NCBI GenBank assembly: GCA_004764695.1 | Contig: SMSO01000031.1 | Span: forward strand, 5,317,048-5,381,047 | Origin: Schizochytrium sp. TIO01 | Lineage: Eukaryota > Sar > Bigyra > Thraustochytrida > Thraustochytriidae | Direction: 5' to 3' | DNA length: 64,000 bases | Shown here: positions 54,001 through 63,213 of the stretch, piece after piece | How positions within the stretch are numbered: position 1 is the stretch's first letter | Layout: every line of letters begins with the position of its first letter | The notes under the pieces: model-generated | The model's input: only the letters and a program-made list of their open reading frames with translations | Databases searched by the model: none | Told to the model about the DNA's origin: nothing | Position numbers and translations under genes: made by a program

Positions 54001-54538
54001 TGTTGCTTTTCTCGTTAATGGCTGCAACACTGTTTGTTTCACTAACGTCTGCTGAGAAAGAAGTTTTTTCTAGACGGTCTCCATTCATGATCGGGTTTGT
54101 TGACAGTTGACTATTCTGGCTTAGAGCATCCTCCCTAGAACCAGTTTCTTTTTCATCAAGCTGATTTATGCCCTTGCTGGCTGTTGTTGCACTAGGGGAG
54201 CCTGGCCCAGAGTCTGCAGGCGCAGAGAGCTCAATTTGGAGCCTCGATCTTGTTTCTTGGGGCATCAAAGTGAAAGGAACTGCATCAATAACTTCTCCCT
54301 CAGGCAAAACCCAAGTTGATTCTCCAGTTTCCTGGTTATAATAGTATACATTTCCTTGATCGTCCTCGCACTCAAGCCATGTGACCGCATGTACACCAGC
54401 ATCACCTCGTTTTTCATCCTGGGCTGCTGTATTGTTATTCATCGTGATGGTATCCAAGCTAGCTGCCTCCTTTTCCTCCAAAGTTGCCGAAATCATTTCA
54501 TTTGTGGGAGGCAAATCGTCATCTTGTGTGTCCGACAT
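51047..54538 (-). CDS. WW domain, long coiled coil, C-terminal degenerate kinesin-like motor
   Basis: 1163 residues. A WW domain sits at 51-82 (W54, three Tyr at 65-67, W76, P79). A long coiled coil fills about 175-745. The C-terminal part (about 798-1161) follows the kinesin-14 motor pattern segment by segment. RVATYCRIHP is like RVFCRVRP. ALELCNPHGKTRRW is like the beta-strand before the FDRVF segment. SAYCAIFHGHHNAV sits where NVCIFAYGQTGSGKT should be. SHEVFTLLV matches the switch I end (SSRSH-VF). IQFVVLNDAIGA replaces LNLVDLAGSE. AEKLPATDSILEHVL is like EAQAINKSLSALGDV. HPLLNQLYYL...TLHIVTHITQ and SLLHLESASSFVRR match the last helix-strand-helix. The P-loop and switch II are lost, so it should not hydrolyse ATP; compare Vik1/Cik1, the non-motor partners of yeast kinesin-14. 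A Lys/Arg-rich insert lies at 976-999. The motor call is my own reading by eye. The CEP164-like N-terminal WW is an alternative family hint. Confidence 0.7.
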   Translation of the reverse strand: MSDTQDDDLPPTNEMISATLEEKEAASLDTITMNNNTAAQDEKRGDAGVHAVTWLECEDDQGNVYYYNQETGESTWVLPEGEVIDAVPFTLMPQETRSRLQIELSAPADSGPGSPSATTASKGINQLDEKETGSREDALSQNSQLSTNPIMNGDRLEKTSFSADVSETNSVAAINEKSNKEYHKELAEQLYAAHLEFETKLTNIEAEHQIQLDQLRGERNEIMMKQQESNKALQGAKQTVKALQDELQSSKQRDAAIIQGLREELQALREANDRNKERARLSAENFASAQQNLENLQLESASNQKQALEARNSIESELVLVRAHSQTKIKELSDTNEDQTQQIKRLEMLLRIAKEEVNQESCRAEKLAREEQICQCSRATSQAVGSLQAQLKTIEDPNMHQALENIIKLLVQHHDQEDKNSSRLQPLMLSTHQAQLDALASTIHELQERLQVSQAQLAKLENEKSSQEQLKTRFSQLEAQIARSALDKEEAVSSSQKHAEQLQNELNSAIDEIEAYKVSEAKLEAQLVKLQSRVKDLEAGFIQVPQYDPTLTKELTEARSGWKETSEELDRVKEELAQRTVRLEEVLASETKNTLALQNALENLAEASAKADAAIADAERAQNQEQELQEAVEEALNEATQASADAAQMQEMLEMERRKHFQERGALLSELDLHKCAAKSRTAKAQKRLKTGLTKLQHVHGSLKDTSVAWATMRKEMKQELSSFSNLLQQTKRDLAERTLAVPLCPETLEDDIRDTGALRFGMNRASIDTLAFSPDESLHSSNNEDDGGFRDVGEVNKKRRVATYCRIHPRICHILNSSVIMANRDALELCNPHGKTRRWALSGLVDSYVKNQQTFDALHLSAFCFAADPDSAYCAIFHGHHNAVPRLSVLGDNSDPGLLAQAVFACVQQLGYSNYDMALEVCQVNTLTSRLIFRTEGITCKSLRVAQALVNSLPINPVSGQESEALGSDERPLSGKKQSSRKKLRRPKRLRRPKSSKGVAPSVLPYERESNFYIENNILDDEQFREDAESGVKGNPSFPQDSHEVFTLLVNDHPRIQFVVLNDAIGAPPSKMDLYWKSEERRAFAEKLPATDSILEHVLCATRAWQRGNAFTAKHPLLNQLYYLHTSQATLHIVTHITQALKDADQSLLHLESASSFVRRSR

Positions 54539-55405
54539 CCCGCAAGGCTCATGCTCGTGTATTTTCTGCCGAAGAATTGTTTTAGTTTCGACAGTGAAGT
54601 CAGGTACTGCTCTGAGTTTGCTGATTTCACTTCGTACACTATTTTAATAGTCAATAAACCACTTGGCAATTCCCAGCACAGTTGCCAATGCAATGACCCT
54701 AACGCGTTACGATGCCCTGAGCCATGCACACCAAACATACAAAACCAATGAATTATGTCAGAGCTAACGAACGAGCAGGGTCAGCAGCTTGAGTCTTCCC
54801 ATCCCCTGACGGGTCCTTAGCAAACACAGAGCCCCGTCTTTTGGTGCTCCTGAGCGAGGGTCTCTCTAGCGGTCGCAAAGCCGAGCCCTGGCAATGTGTC
54901 GGTTGCGTTCTCAAAAGCAAACACCTCAGTGGGAACGTCGACTTGGAAGACAACCTTGGGCTCACTTGGTTCTCAAGGGTGCAGGTCGAAAGTTTTGGCG
55001 GACCTGTGGGGGTATCTTGCACGTTCCAGTTTTACCGTTACGAAATAATGAATGGGCAAAAGCAGGGGCAGAAGCGTAAGAACTTATGGAGTAACTCTTC
55101 GGTGTATCATGAGCTTTGGAAAGAGATTTAGATTGCCCGATAAGACGCGGGAAAGGCGGCGCGGGGGAGCGCGGAGATTGGCGCGGGAAAGCACTCTGCG
55201 CGCGAGGAATTGGCATGGACCGTGCATCCTGCACATCAATCGCAGAGTTTTCATGGGCTGCAGATCCGAAACTTCGGAAAAGTAGAAACGAAAGCTCGGC
55301 AACTTGCAAAGAAGCTTGCCCGGCAAATCTGGATCCTAAAGTCGTCTTCCCTCTTCAAGAGACGAGTTTGAGCTCTGGGCAGTTGCTTCTACAAAAAACC
55401 AGAAA
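54539..55405. other. Divergent promoter region, WW/kinesin-like and CFAP36
   Basis: About 870 bases between two head-to-head genes, both with possible ciliary roles. Short frames on both strands have no recognisable content. Confidence 0.55.
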
Positions 55406-56602
55406 ATGAGCGATCCGGAGTGGGTGTTCGAGTACATGTGCCAGGTGCTTCAATCTCCTTCTTGGGAGGTCCCTATCATGACATATATTGATGAGACATG
55501 TGCGATCTTCGACAACGAAGAAGAAAACAAGCTCTCGCACACCAATTCTCACATGGACTTCAAGGAACTTGTTGAGAGACTCCTGACTGAGCACCTCACC
55601 GAGGTTGGCATTAGTGCTGAGGATTTTTATGAGGCCTGCGAAGTTGCTTACAAAAGCGATGAAGCCACCGATGTTGCACGTCGTATTGTGGAGCAGCTTG
55701 TTGCTTGTGAAGATTTCCTGACATTTAAGGCAATTATGTTTAGACGCAACAAGGAGCTGGAACTCGAGGCTCTTATGGAGTTAGAGAGTGACGACTTTGA
55801 GTCTCATGATATGGCCATTGCTAGCCGCAAGTCTAGCGCCGAGGCTAAACACGATGAGCTTCTCGAGCGACAGGAGACAGCTGACCTTGAGGAAGCTCTC
55901 ATGCTTAGTGAAGAAACCGAACGGCTTAAGGATCTTTCGCTCCGTGAGAAGGAGCAGGCTGACCTGGAGGCAGCTATTGCTTTGAGCCTTGCTATGGAGG
56001 AGCAACGTCTTGAAACTCTAGCGCAGGGTGACGACGAAGGTAAAGACGACGAGGGCAAGTCCCAAGAGAACGAGAGCAAATCCTCTTCTGAATCCAAATC
56101 TAGTGCTGGCTTTCGCCAACGTTCGGCTTTGCCGCCGATCGGAGGTCGCAAAGCAGATCTGGATATTGAAGAGCAGCGTGACATTCTAGATCAACACCGC
56201 CAGACCGCCGAGAAGACATTCAGCCAGCCTCAGCGTGCAGTTTTCGAAGCAAATACTGAAGTTGATGAAGTGGACATTGCTCGCCGCAAGCGCCACCTCG
56301 AGGCGCAGCGTAAGCGCCTGTTAGCCAAGAAGAACGCGGAACGGGCTGCGTTGCTGAAGGAGTATGAAGAGCAAAAACGTGACAACTCAAAAGAGGCGTC
56401 CTCTCCTGCAGCTCCGAGCTCTGATCAGCGTAAGATCTCCCACCAACAGCGCGACCTGACACAGGCCCTCGCCCGTCGCATGAAGCAAGATCTTCTTGAT
56501 TCTGGCCACGGCGCCGGTGGAATGTCTGCTCTCGAGGAGAAGCTCAAGCAGGTTGAACACATGCGACAACAGAGAGCGTCCCTTGCTCGTGGTGGATTTT
56601 AG
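55406..56602 (+). CDS. CFAP36: CFAP36 (CCDC104/BARTL1) homologue with UIM motifs
   Basis: 398 residues, ATG 55406. The N-terminal domain (about 3-120) matches the BART-like domain of CFAP36: WVFEYMCQVLQSPSWEVPIM, DETCAIFDNEEENKL, FKELVERLLTEHLTEVGIS, CEDFLTFKAIMFRRNKELEL. In animals this domain binds the ciliary GTPase ARL3. Two ubiquitin-interacting-type motifs follow: DLEEALMLSEE (about 160-170) and a very good one, DLEAAIALSLAMEEQ (186-200). A charged, coiled-coil tail has the family's HLEAQRKRLLAKKNAERAAL stretch and ends near KLKQVEHMRQQRASL. The gene supports a flagellated life stage and sits between the WW/kinesin-like gene and an SHIPPO-repeat gene. Confidence 0.9.
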   Translation: MSDPEWVFEYMCQVLQSPSWEVPIMTYIDETCAIFDNEEENKLSHTNSHMDFKELVERLLTEHLTEVGISAEDFYEACEVAYKSDEATDVARRIVEQLVACEDFLTFKAIMFRRNKELELEALMELESDDFESHDMAIASRKSSAEAKHDELLERQETADLEEALMLSEETERLKDLSLREKEQADLEAAIALSLAMEEQRLETLAQGDDEGKDDEGKSQENESKSSSESKSSAGFRQRSALPPIGGRKADLDIEEQRDILDQHRQTAEKTFSQPQRAVFEANTEVDEVDIARRKRHLEAQRKRLLAKKNAERAALLKEYEEQKRDNSKEASSPAAPSSDQRKISHQQRDLTQALARRMKQDLLDSGHGAGGMSALEEKLKQVEHMRQQRASLARGGF

Positions 56603-57151
56603 ATGCATCAATTGTACTTGCGAACACTGATTGGTTATGACACTGCGCGCAGAACTCAAACGAGGCAATCCAGACGGTTCTTGTAAAAGAGGATCTTCTC
56701 CACTTCAGCATCGAAGGTTCGCAGCCCAAACAAAAAGACAGTAATGCACTTTTTCGAGTTCAAGAAGGAAGATGCAAAATAAGAATAATCTAAAATGTAA
56801 ACATGAGATATCTCAAAGTAAATCAATGTAAAGCAACTTATGGTCATTTGCCTCCTTATTTTTCCAAGCTTTGCCCTTGAACTCCAATGTCAGAATCATA
56901 TTCTTTTCTTTCGTTGTGAAAGTAAGATTTACAATCCATCAGATATTACGTTATAGAAAGAGTACATGGACCAATTATACAAAAACAGGAATTGCTTTGA
57001 TTCTGCGAAATTGAACCAGGCGGGCATTGAATGAAATACTTTTCAAATTTCGTATTGTATTGCGGCTATTGGCCAAACTTCAAATTAAGCAAACCATAAC
57101 AGCGATTTGTTTACAAGATACTGGATTGATAATAACGCTCTTTTTAAAATG
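56603..57151. other. Spacer between convergent CFAP36 and PG-rich repeat genes
   Basis: AT-rich 3' flanks; no further feature seen. Confidence 0.6.
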
Positions 57152-59455
57152 TTACTCATAAGAAATATTCGAGCCTTCATTCACCCGAATACTTTCAAAT
57201 AAAGAGGAATTGCTGGAGCTTGTCGAGGCGTGCAACTTATGGTTGCCGCGTTGGGTCTCCCACTGATTGAGTAGCGCCTTGCCATTGGTCATGGTAACAT
57301 TAAATGATTTCTTGACCATGGAACCTCCAACAGAGTAGGTACCAGGACCACAGGATGTTGCCATTTGAGACTTTGGAATAAAAGATGAGGGTCGAATAGT
57401 GTTTTCCGTTTCCTGATGCGTTGATGCTTGTCGTTGCGCTCCTGTTCGATTTGCTCGTAAAGATTGGAAATTTTGATACTTCTTTTCATCCTGTTGGTTG
57501 GTAGACTGACGAAATGAGCTTGTGGGACTATATGCTGCTGGTCCTGGAATCTCAGGATCTGAGAATCCAAACGCAGATCCTCGACCTGAAAATCGACGTG
57601 CTGTGCTTCGGAAAACTGCACTTGATCCTGGCTTTGGCTTTCGATAGCTACTCGCGTCGGGGCTGAGTTCTGGGTAAGGGTGGCCTCCAACAGCCCGTTT
57701 TGTTGTGTCTGCAAAGTGTGGGTTGGTTGTCAAAGGGCCCTTGCTTTCTTCGTCGTCTGAGTAGGAGGCAAGTCTGCGCGCCCCTTTCATAAATGAAGAG
57801 GTGGGCTTCTGTCGCCTTTGTAGAATGATTTTGGGAGTTAGTCGCGGTCGAATAGGGTCCATCATGAAATACTCCGGTGTTGGATCAATCTGAAGCTCCA
57901 TTTGTAGTAATGTCGCCTCCTGTACCTGAGTTTCGTACTCCAAAAGCTCTTCTTGCTCTTGCATACGTCGTTCCAATTCAGTCTGCATAGGTCGGTAGGT
58001 ACCCGGGCCAGGCTGATATGCAACACGCTTGGACTCCTCTTCGAAAATTGATGTTTTCTTAGCTGTAGAGCCAAAGACACTGCGCGGGACGGCCTCACGA
58101 ATAAATCCGACTGCTGTGAAGGGTCTGATTGTATCGAGATCACCACTTGATCGCGTTTTGGCGAGCTCTGAAGTTGGTGCTGAAACTGACATTTGGGAAT
58201 TTGGAATGGAAGCATCTCCTGTGGGCTCTTCGAAGGGGACCATGGCAGTAGTTGACGAGTCCTCCTGATGGTTGCTTTTATGAGTCTGCTCTGAGGGCAC
58301 AACAGCTGGCTTTCGTGGTACTTTACGTGCATGCTTCTTTTCTTCAAGTACACGCTGAGCTTCACGCTGTGCACGTGCTTCCAGTTGGGATGTAAGCCAA
58401 GACACCTTCCTCGTCTGTTTGTAAGACCCTGGTCCTGGCATGTGCATTTGTGGTGGGGTTGAGTATGGTGTCTGAGCGTGGCGAACAACAGTGTTTTCGC
58501 GAGAACTAGAGCTACCAAAAGGTACGCTCTTTGCTGACCCGCGCCTTGTTCGTGGGCGCCCGTTTGGACCAAAATGTAAGGTCGCGTTATTTGCGTGATG
58601 ATGCGAGCTCATTTCAACACTAGCGCTAGACCAGGGTCGCGGCCTTGCATCAAGTGTGCTTGGGCGCATTTCGTGTGCCATGGGCGTTTTAGACATAAAC
58701 GCAGATGTCCCTCCAACGTTTTTTAAATTCGATTCCATTGATGTACCAAGTGTGTATGCAGCTGGGCCTGGGCCAAGTGCTTTGGAAGGATCAAAGGCCT
58801 CGGCATATGGAGATCGTTTTGTGTTTGAGTTCCCAAACCGCACTGTTTTGTCTGCATCACTGGGGATTTTTTCACTATTGTATTGGCCTGGTCCAACACA
58901 ATCATTCTGGGTACCTTTGTATGTGATAAATGGAACTGGGTGTAGACTAAGTGAGCCTGTCTTCTCATCCACATCATATCCAAAGTGTTTACCAGGAATA
59001 GGGATGGCTGCTGGAGTGTTTGCAGAAAACCCCAGAAGATCACCTGAGGAGAACTGCCGTTTCGGTTCCTTGCGGAGATTCTCCTGGCGCTTGGCTTCGA
59101 GCTTTCCTGCACCTTGAGTGTTTAAGTCATATTGCCCAACGCCAGGGTTCTTAATGTATGTGCAAACTCCATATCCGGTCGTGCCTGTACCAACAGGGAC
59201 TAAACGTGGCCCCCCGCCTCCAAGCTTATTAGACGGAGTTGCTTTGTTACTAGTCTCTTTAGCTGCGTATGATCCTGGTCCAGGTACATTTTCTTGTGAA
59301 GCAATGTCTGATCTTTGTGCCGAGGTTGCGAAAGGAATGACGCTAGGCGGTACTGAGTATTCTGCATGGGAAACGTAGCTTCCAGGGCCTACTGCGGAAG
59401 GGGTGCGTTTAAGTTCAATATCGCTCTTACGCTCTGATCTAATCGGGAGCGACAT
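57152..59455 (-). CDS. Sperm-tail PG-rich (SHIPPO/STPG) repeat protein
   Basis: 767 residues carrying about nine spaced Pro-Gly-Pro-Gly-x-Tyr-type motifs: VGPGSYVSH, VPGPGSYAAK, PGVGQYDLN, VGPGQYNSE, LGPGPAAYTLG, MPGPGSYKQT, QPGPGTYRPM, IPGPAAYSPT and CGPGTYSVG. These are the signature of SHIPPO/STPG proteins, several of which are microtubule inner or surface proteins of flagella. Between the repeats it is Ser/Thr/Lys/Pro-rich and probably disordered; one short helical segment (about 490-520, LERRMQEQEELLEYETQVQE) stands out. Length and repeat number suit STPG2-like proteins, but the repeats alone do not settle orthology. The start is ATG 59453-59455. Single exon. Confidence 0.88.
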   Translation of the reverse strand: MSLPIRSERKSDIELKRTPSAVGPGSYVSHAEYSVPPSVIPFATSAQRSDIASQENVPGPGSYAAKETSNKATPSNKLGGGGPRLVPVGTGTTGYGVCTYIKNPGVGQYDLNTQGAGKLEAKRQENLRKEPKRQFSSGDLLGFSANTPAAIPIPGKHFGYDVDEKTGSLSLHPVPFITYKGTQNDCVGPGQYNSEKIPSDADKTVRFGNSNTKRSPYAEAFDPSKALGPGPAAYTLGTSMESNLKNVGGTSAFMSKTPMAHEMRPSTLDARPRPWSSASVEMSSHHHANNATLHFGPNGRPRTRRGSAKSVPFGSSSSRENTVVRHAQTPYSTPPQMHMPGPGSYKQTRKVSWLTSQLEARAQREAQRVLEEKKHARKVPRKPAVVPSEQTHKSNHQEDSSTTAMVPFEEPTGDASIPNSQMSVSAPTSELAKTRSSGDLDTIRPFTAVGFIREAVPRSVFGSTAKKTSIFEEESKRVAYQPGPGTYRPMQTELERRMQEQEELLEYETQVQEATLLQMELQIDPTPEYFMMDPIRPRLTPKIILQRRQKPTSSFMKGARRLASYSDDEESKGPLTTNPHFADTTKRAVGGHPYPELSPDASSYRKPKPGSSAVFRSTARRFSGRGSAFGFSDPEIPGPAAYSPTSSFRQSTNQQDEKKYQNFQSLRANRTGAQRQASTHQETENTIRPSSFIPKSQMATSCGPGTYSVGGSMVKKSFNVTMTNGKALLNQWETQRGNHKLHASTSSSNSSLFESIRVNEGSNISYE

Positions 59456-60246
59456 GGCTTGTTAATGACGAACTGTGGACTACCTCTACAAAGTTATCCC
59501 AACAAGGGTATTCACAAGGTTACCCTGAAGGGTTTCTGCAATTATGCTCAACACTTTGAAACGCAAAAGAACTTGACCAGTTCCGAGATAGGCTCACTGG
59601 ATTTAACTGCACGAAAGGTTGTGTACTGTACAACAGCAAATAAGCCGGAGCTAGTGTAGGCACGGAGTATAATTGCCGATGACACGCTATTCTTGTGGTT
59701 TTGCCATGTAGTGTAAGCGAAAGTTAAGTGGTGCACCGTACTAGGAAAACACTGGCGATTGCACTGGGGGATTACGCGCGTGTGGTAATCTCCCGCTTCC
59801 CACGCGTAGTGCTCGCCCTCAACCCAGAGATTAACCCACTGCGCAATGCAAATATCTTGGAGTGCAAGGTACGCACCCTTGGCTGAAAATGTGCCGCGCT
59901 CGTGGCGAGTCAGCACTCCTCTAAAAGGAAGTTCTCTGTAGCAAAAAATGGAAATAGTACACAAGAAAAGTACACACCGTGACAGCGTACCTCACTTCCG
60001 AAATCGGAGGAGCTTGTGAGGATGCATAACTTTTGCATCCCTAGTAAGTGAATTAAACTAAAGAGAATGGTATCGTGCAATGAGTTTCGCATTGTATGCC
60101 TGGGTCGGGGGTTCCATGTGAACTGGCGTCAGCTTTCATTATTTTCCTGCATACAATATGCTGTTCATACCAAATAGGGGAGATGATGATCAAAAAGAGA
60201 TCCGTTCATAACCTTTGGGTTGCTAACTTCTTAGATGAAGACTATT

Positions 60247-60362
<116 letters not shown>

Positions 60363-62369
60363 GCATGCATGGTATCCCATTTTTGATATGTTCATAGTTT
60401 CTCTAGTGTATATGTGCAGAAACTTAGATTTTGGAGGGGTGGATCGATCAGTCTATCTTGGCGGGTTTAGTTTACAGATGTTTCTAAAAACTTTCTTTGC
60501 CACATAGAACCAAGCCCGCTTGTGTAATAATAGGTGTATACTATTTCATAGCATAGGAACATAGTACACAGACGTGTGGCAAGTAAACCGTGGTAATTTA
60601 TTTCAAAGTAAAATACTCATAATATACAGAGTATTGTTAGCAACTGAACATGAGTCAGTTGCGCTATGCCGAGTTTTGGAGATATTTCAAAGTAAATAAA
60701 TTATCATAGAGACTAAACTGCATCATACACGGTATTATTAAATGTTTTCTGTTCATTAAAAAATTAAAATGTGGTGAATGTACGTGGGGAATTTCTGAAA
60801 GTCTTTGACTAAATCTACATTACTGTCGCTAAAGGCTTCATTAATAGATATAATTATCGATTTCATGAATCTAATGTATCATCAGCTTATCTCTGCGTTT
60901 GCAAGCATTCAAACGAGCAAGGCACGGAGCATGCACAGAATTGTGGTGTCGTGCCTTGTTCCTGAGTTGCAAATATAAAATGTTGAAGATAACTTTGTCT
61001 CAGCGTCAGCACCCGGAAATCCACCAGGTATTGCTAACACCCTGTCGTCAGCTTTTTTTTTATTCAACACTACACGCACGCTCTTACTTGCACAGATGCA
61101 CTAATACCCTACATGAGCTCCATTGCAACATTCAGACTCTGTCATTTTGGTGTCTGACTTTCAGGCAATACAGCTGAAGTGAGAATCTACAATTTCGTGT
61201 TCATGGTATTTTTATCTCTCCGCCTTTGTCCATGCTGACAGCTGCATTTAATTTCACAAGACCCTCTATGCACCATCTCGGGAGCCCTTGCTGGGTGCCT
61301 TTAAGCGTCTACTACAAGTATTATATGCCTAGTAGCTACTTAGTATTTAACAATAGGAGCTCCGAGTCACTATCTTGTAGCCATCTATCGTCGGGGCTAG
61401 TCGTATTATAGTTACTCCTAAGAGAGGGATCCTAAAGGGGTGCTATGACATATAGGCCAAACTGCTTGTTCGGAAAACTCTCTTTCAGGAACAAAACTTT
61501 TATTCCTCATAAAGCAATTTTGTGGGTACCTATGGAGCACAAAAGGGACAGTTAAATGAAAATTTAACTACCGCACTCTTAGTATTTTGGGTGGCTGGGC
61601 CTAGGGGTTTAACAAAATACAAAATACACCGTTCTTGTTTGGCACGAATCAGCAAACTATGCGTCAGAGACTCAGACAGAGCACTGCAGAGCAGCATTAA
61701 AGGCTCAAACTCATGACAGCGATCGGAAAATATGTCTCCTCTCGTCCTCGCACCGGCCCTCCCAAGACTGCCTCAGGCCAACCAGTGGATTTCTCTCTCC
61801 CAAACAGAAAAAACAGGGAAAGGCCTCACTCAGCCCACAATCACCGTCTGTTCCTTTCCTGCGTTCCATCCCACTCAGCACGGCCTTAGACCATTATTTC
61901 TGCCCTTTGTATATGTTCACAATGGTCTCTAAAACAGGCCTATCGCTCCATCCTTCATCTTCTACACCACGTATTTTATTCCCCCCCCCCCTGCGCATAT
62001 AGACTATGCTTTTCGGACATGGGCCTATCCCCCTGTTAGTGGGTCTTACTGTGTCCTAAATTCGGTTGCCAAGTCGTCAGTCTCTGTTTCTCTCTCTTTC
62101 TTCTTATTCGTCGGCAGCGACAAAAGGAGTAATAGTAATAAGAGTAGTTAGGTGATAGTGATAGTAATAGTGCGTGCTATGCTATGAAGGTCAATGATCA
62201 ATAACATCAATTTAACTCAGTTCATTCAAATCAAGACAATTAATACAATACAAGACAATTCAATTCAATTCCACTCTTTCGCTCTCCATCTCTCCGGCCG
62301 CACGCCGAGGGAGCCCGGAGCGCGGCCGCCTGCCTCCTTGCCGCCAGGGACGCGGAACTGCGGCGGAAG

Positions 62370-62395
62370 GAGCGAGCGAGCGACGAGCGAGCGCG
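62370..62395. repeat. (GAGC)n tract upstream of PP4R3
   Basis: Short GAGC/GACGAGC array inside a GC-rich island. It is followed at 62415-62430 by a 16-base string identical to one at 1941-1956 before the ankyrin gene. Confidence 0.7.
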
Positions 62396-62589
62396 GCGAC
62401 GCATCGCAGCGTCGTCGCAGCGGCTGCATCATCGTCAGTCATAGCGAAGGCGAGAGAAAGCAAAAACAAACCAGCCCGGAACACCGTGGCAAGGGGATAC
62501 GGCGCCGCTGCCTCGTCGCCGGGACCTTGCCTCGCGGGAAAGACTCCCTAGCGTGGCTGCCTGCACTGATATTGCCTCGTGCGTGAGAG

Positions 62590-62656
62590 CTTCTTCGTCT
62601 TCTTTTTCTTTTTTCTTCTTCTTCTTCTTCTTCTTCTTCTTCTCCTCCTCCTTCTT
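62590..62656. repeat. (CTT)n microsatellite
   Basis: Pyrimidine tract with about twelve CTT units followed by CTC units; poly-Lys/Arg open frames on the other strand are artefacts of it. Confidence 0.9.
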
Positions 62657-63213
62657 TGTTTTGTTGGTCTGGTCATTTGAGTTGCCTCTGTTGCACTCCT
62701 TTGTCTCGCATTTTTCGGCTTCTTCGTGATAGACACGGCCAACTTTTGGTGATATCTCCGCAAAATATATATCTATTAAGGTTTGCGTAGAGAGAGCAGG
62801 CAACACGCACTGCTTGAGGACAGCTTGGATCGTGAGGAAGGGAACCTGCGACAAATCTGAGAGCATCGTAACCCGTTCTTGACTCTCATTGCAACTGCTT
62901 TGCGGCCTGCTCAAATACTTGAGAATACGAAGCTGACTTAACTTATTGGTGTACGCACGACGTATGCTAAGGTGGTGACATCGACGTTGAAATTTGCGTC
63001 GATTTATTTTTTTTTTAATTTTTTTGGTTTACCAAGGGTCACGAAGTCAGCGGACTCATTGAGCTTGACGAGGATTTGCTGTACACGTTGTTTCTCTCGG
63101 GCTCTCATAAGCTATCAGCTGTAGATCATCACAAGGAACGGGATACTTCACTCTCGCAACTCACGCACTGGCTGACAAGGGCTCGCGGGTGTAGCTCCGT
63201 CTCTGGAAAGATC

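Noticed and set aside
62435-62914. 159-codon minus-strand frame with poly-Lys
   Set aside because: Driven by the (CTT)n tract and the GC-rich leader of PP4R3; no domain.
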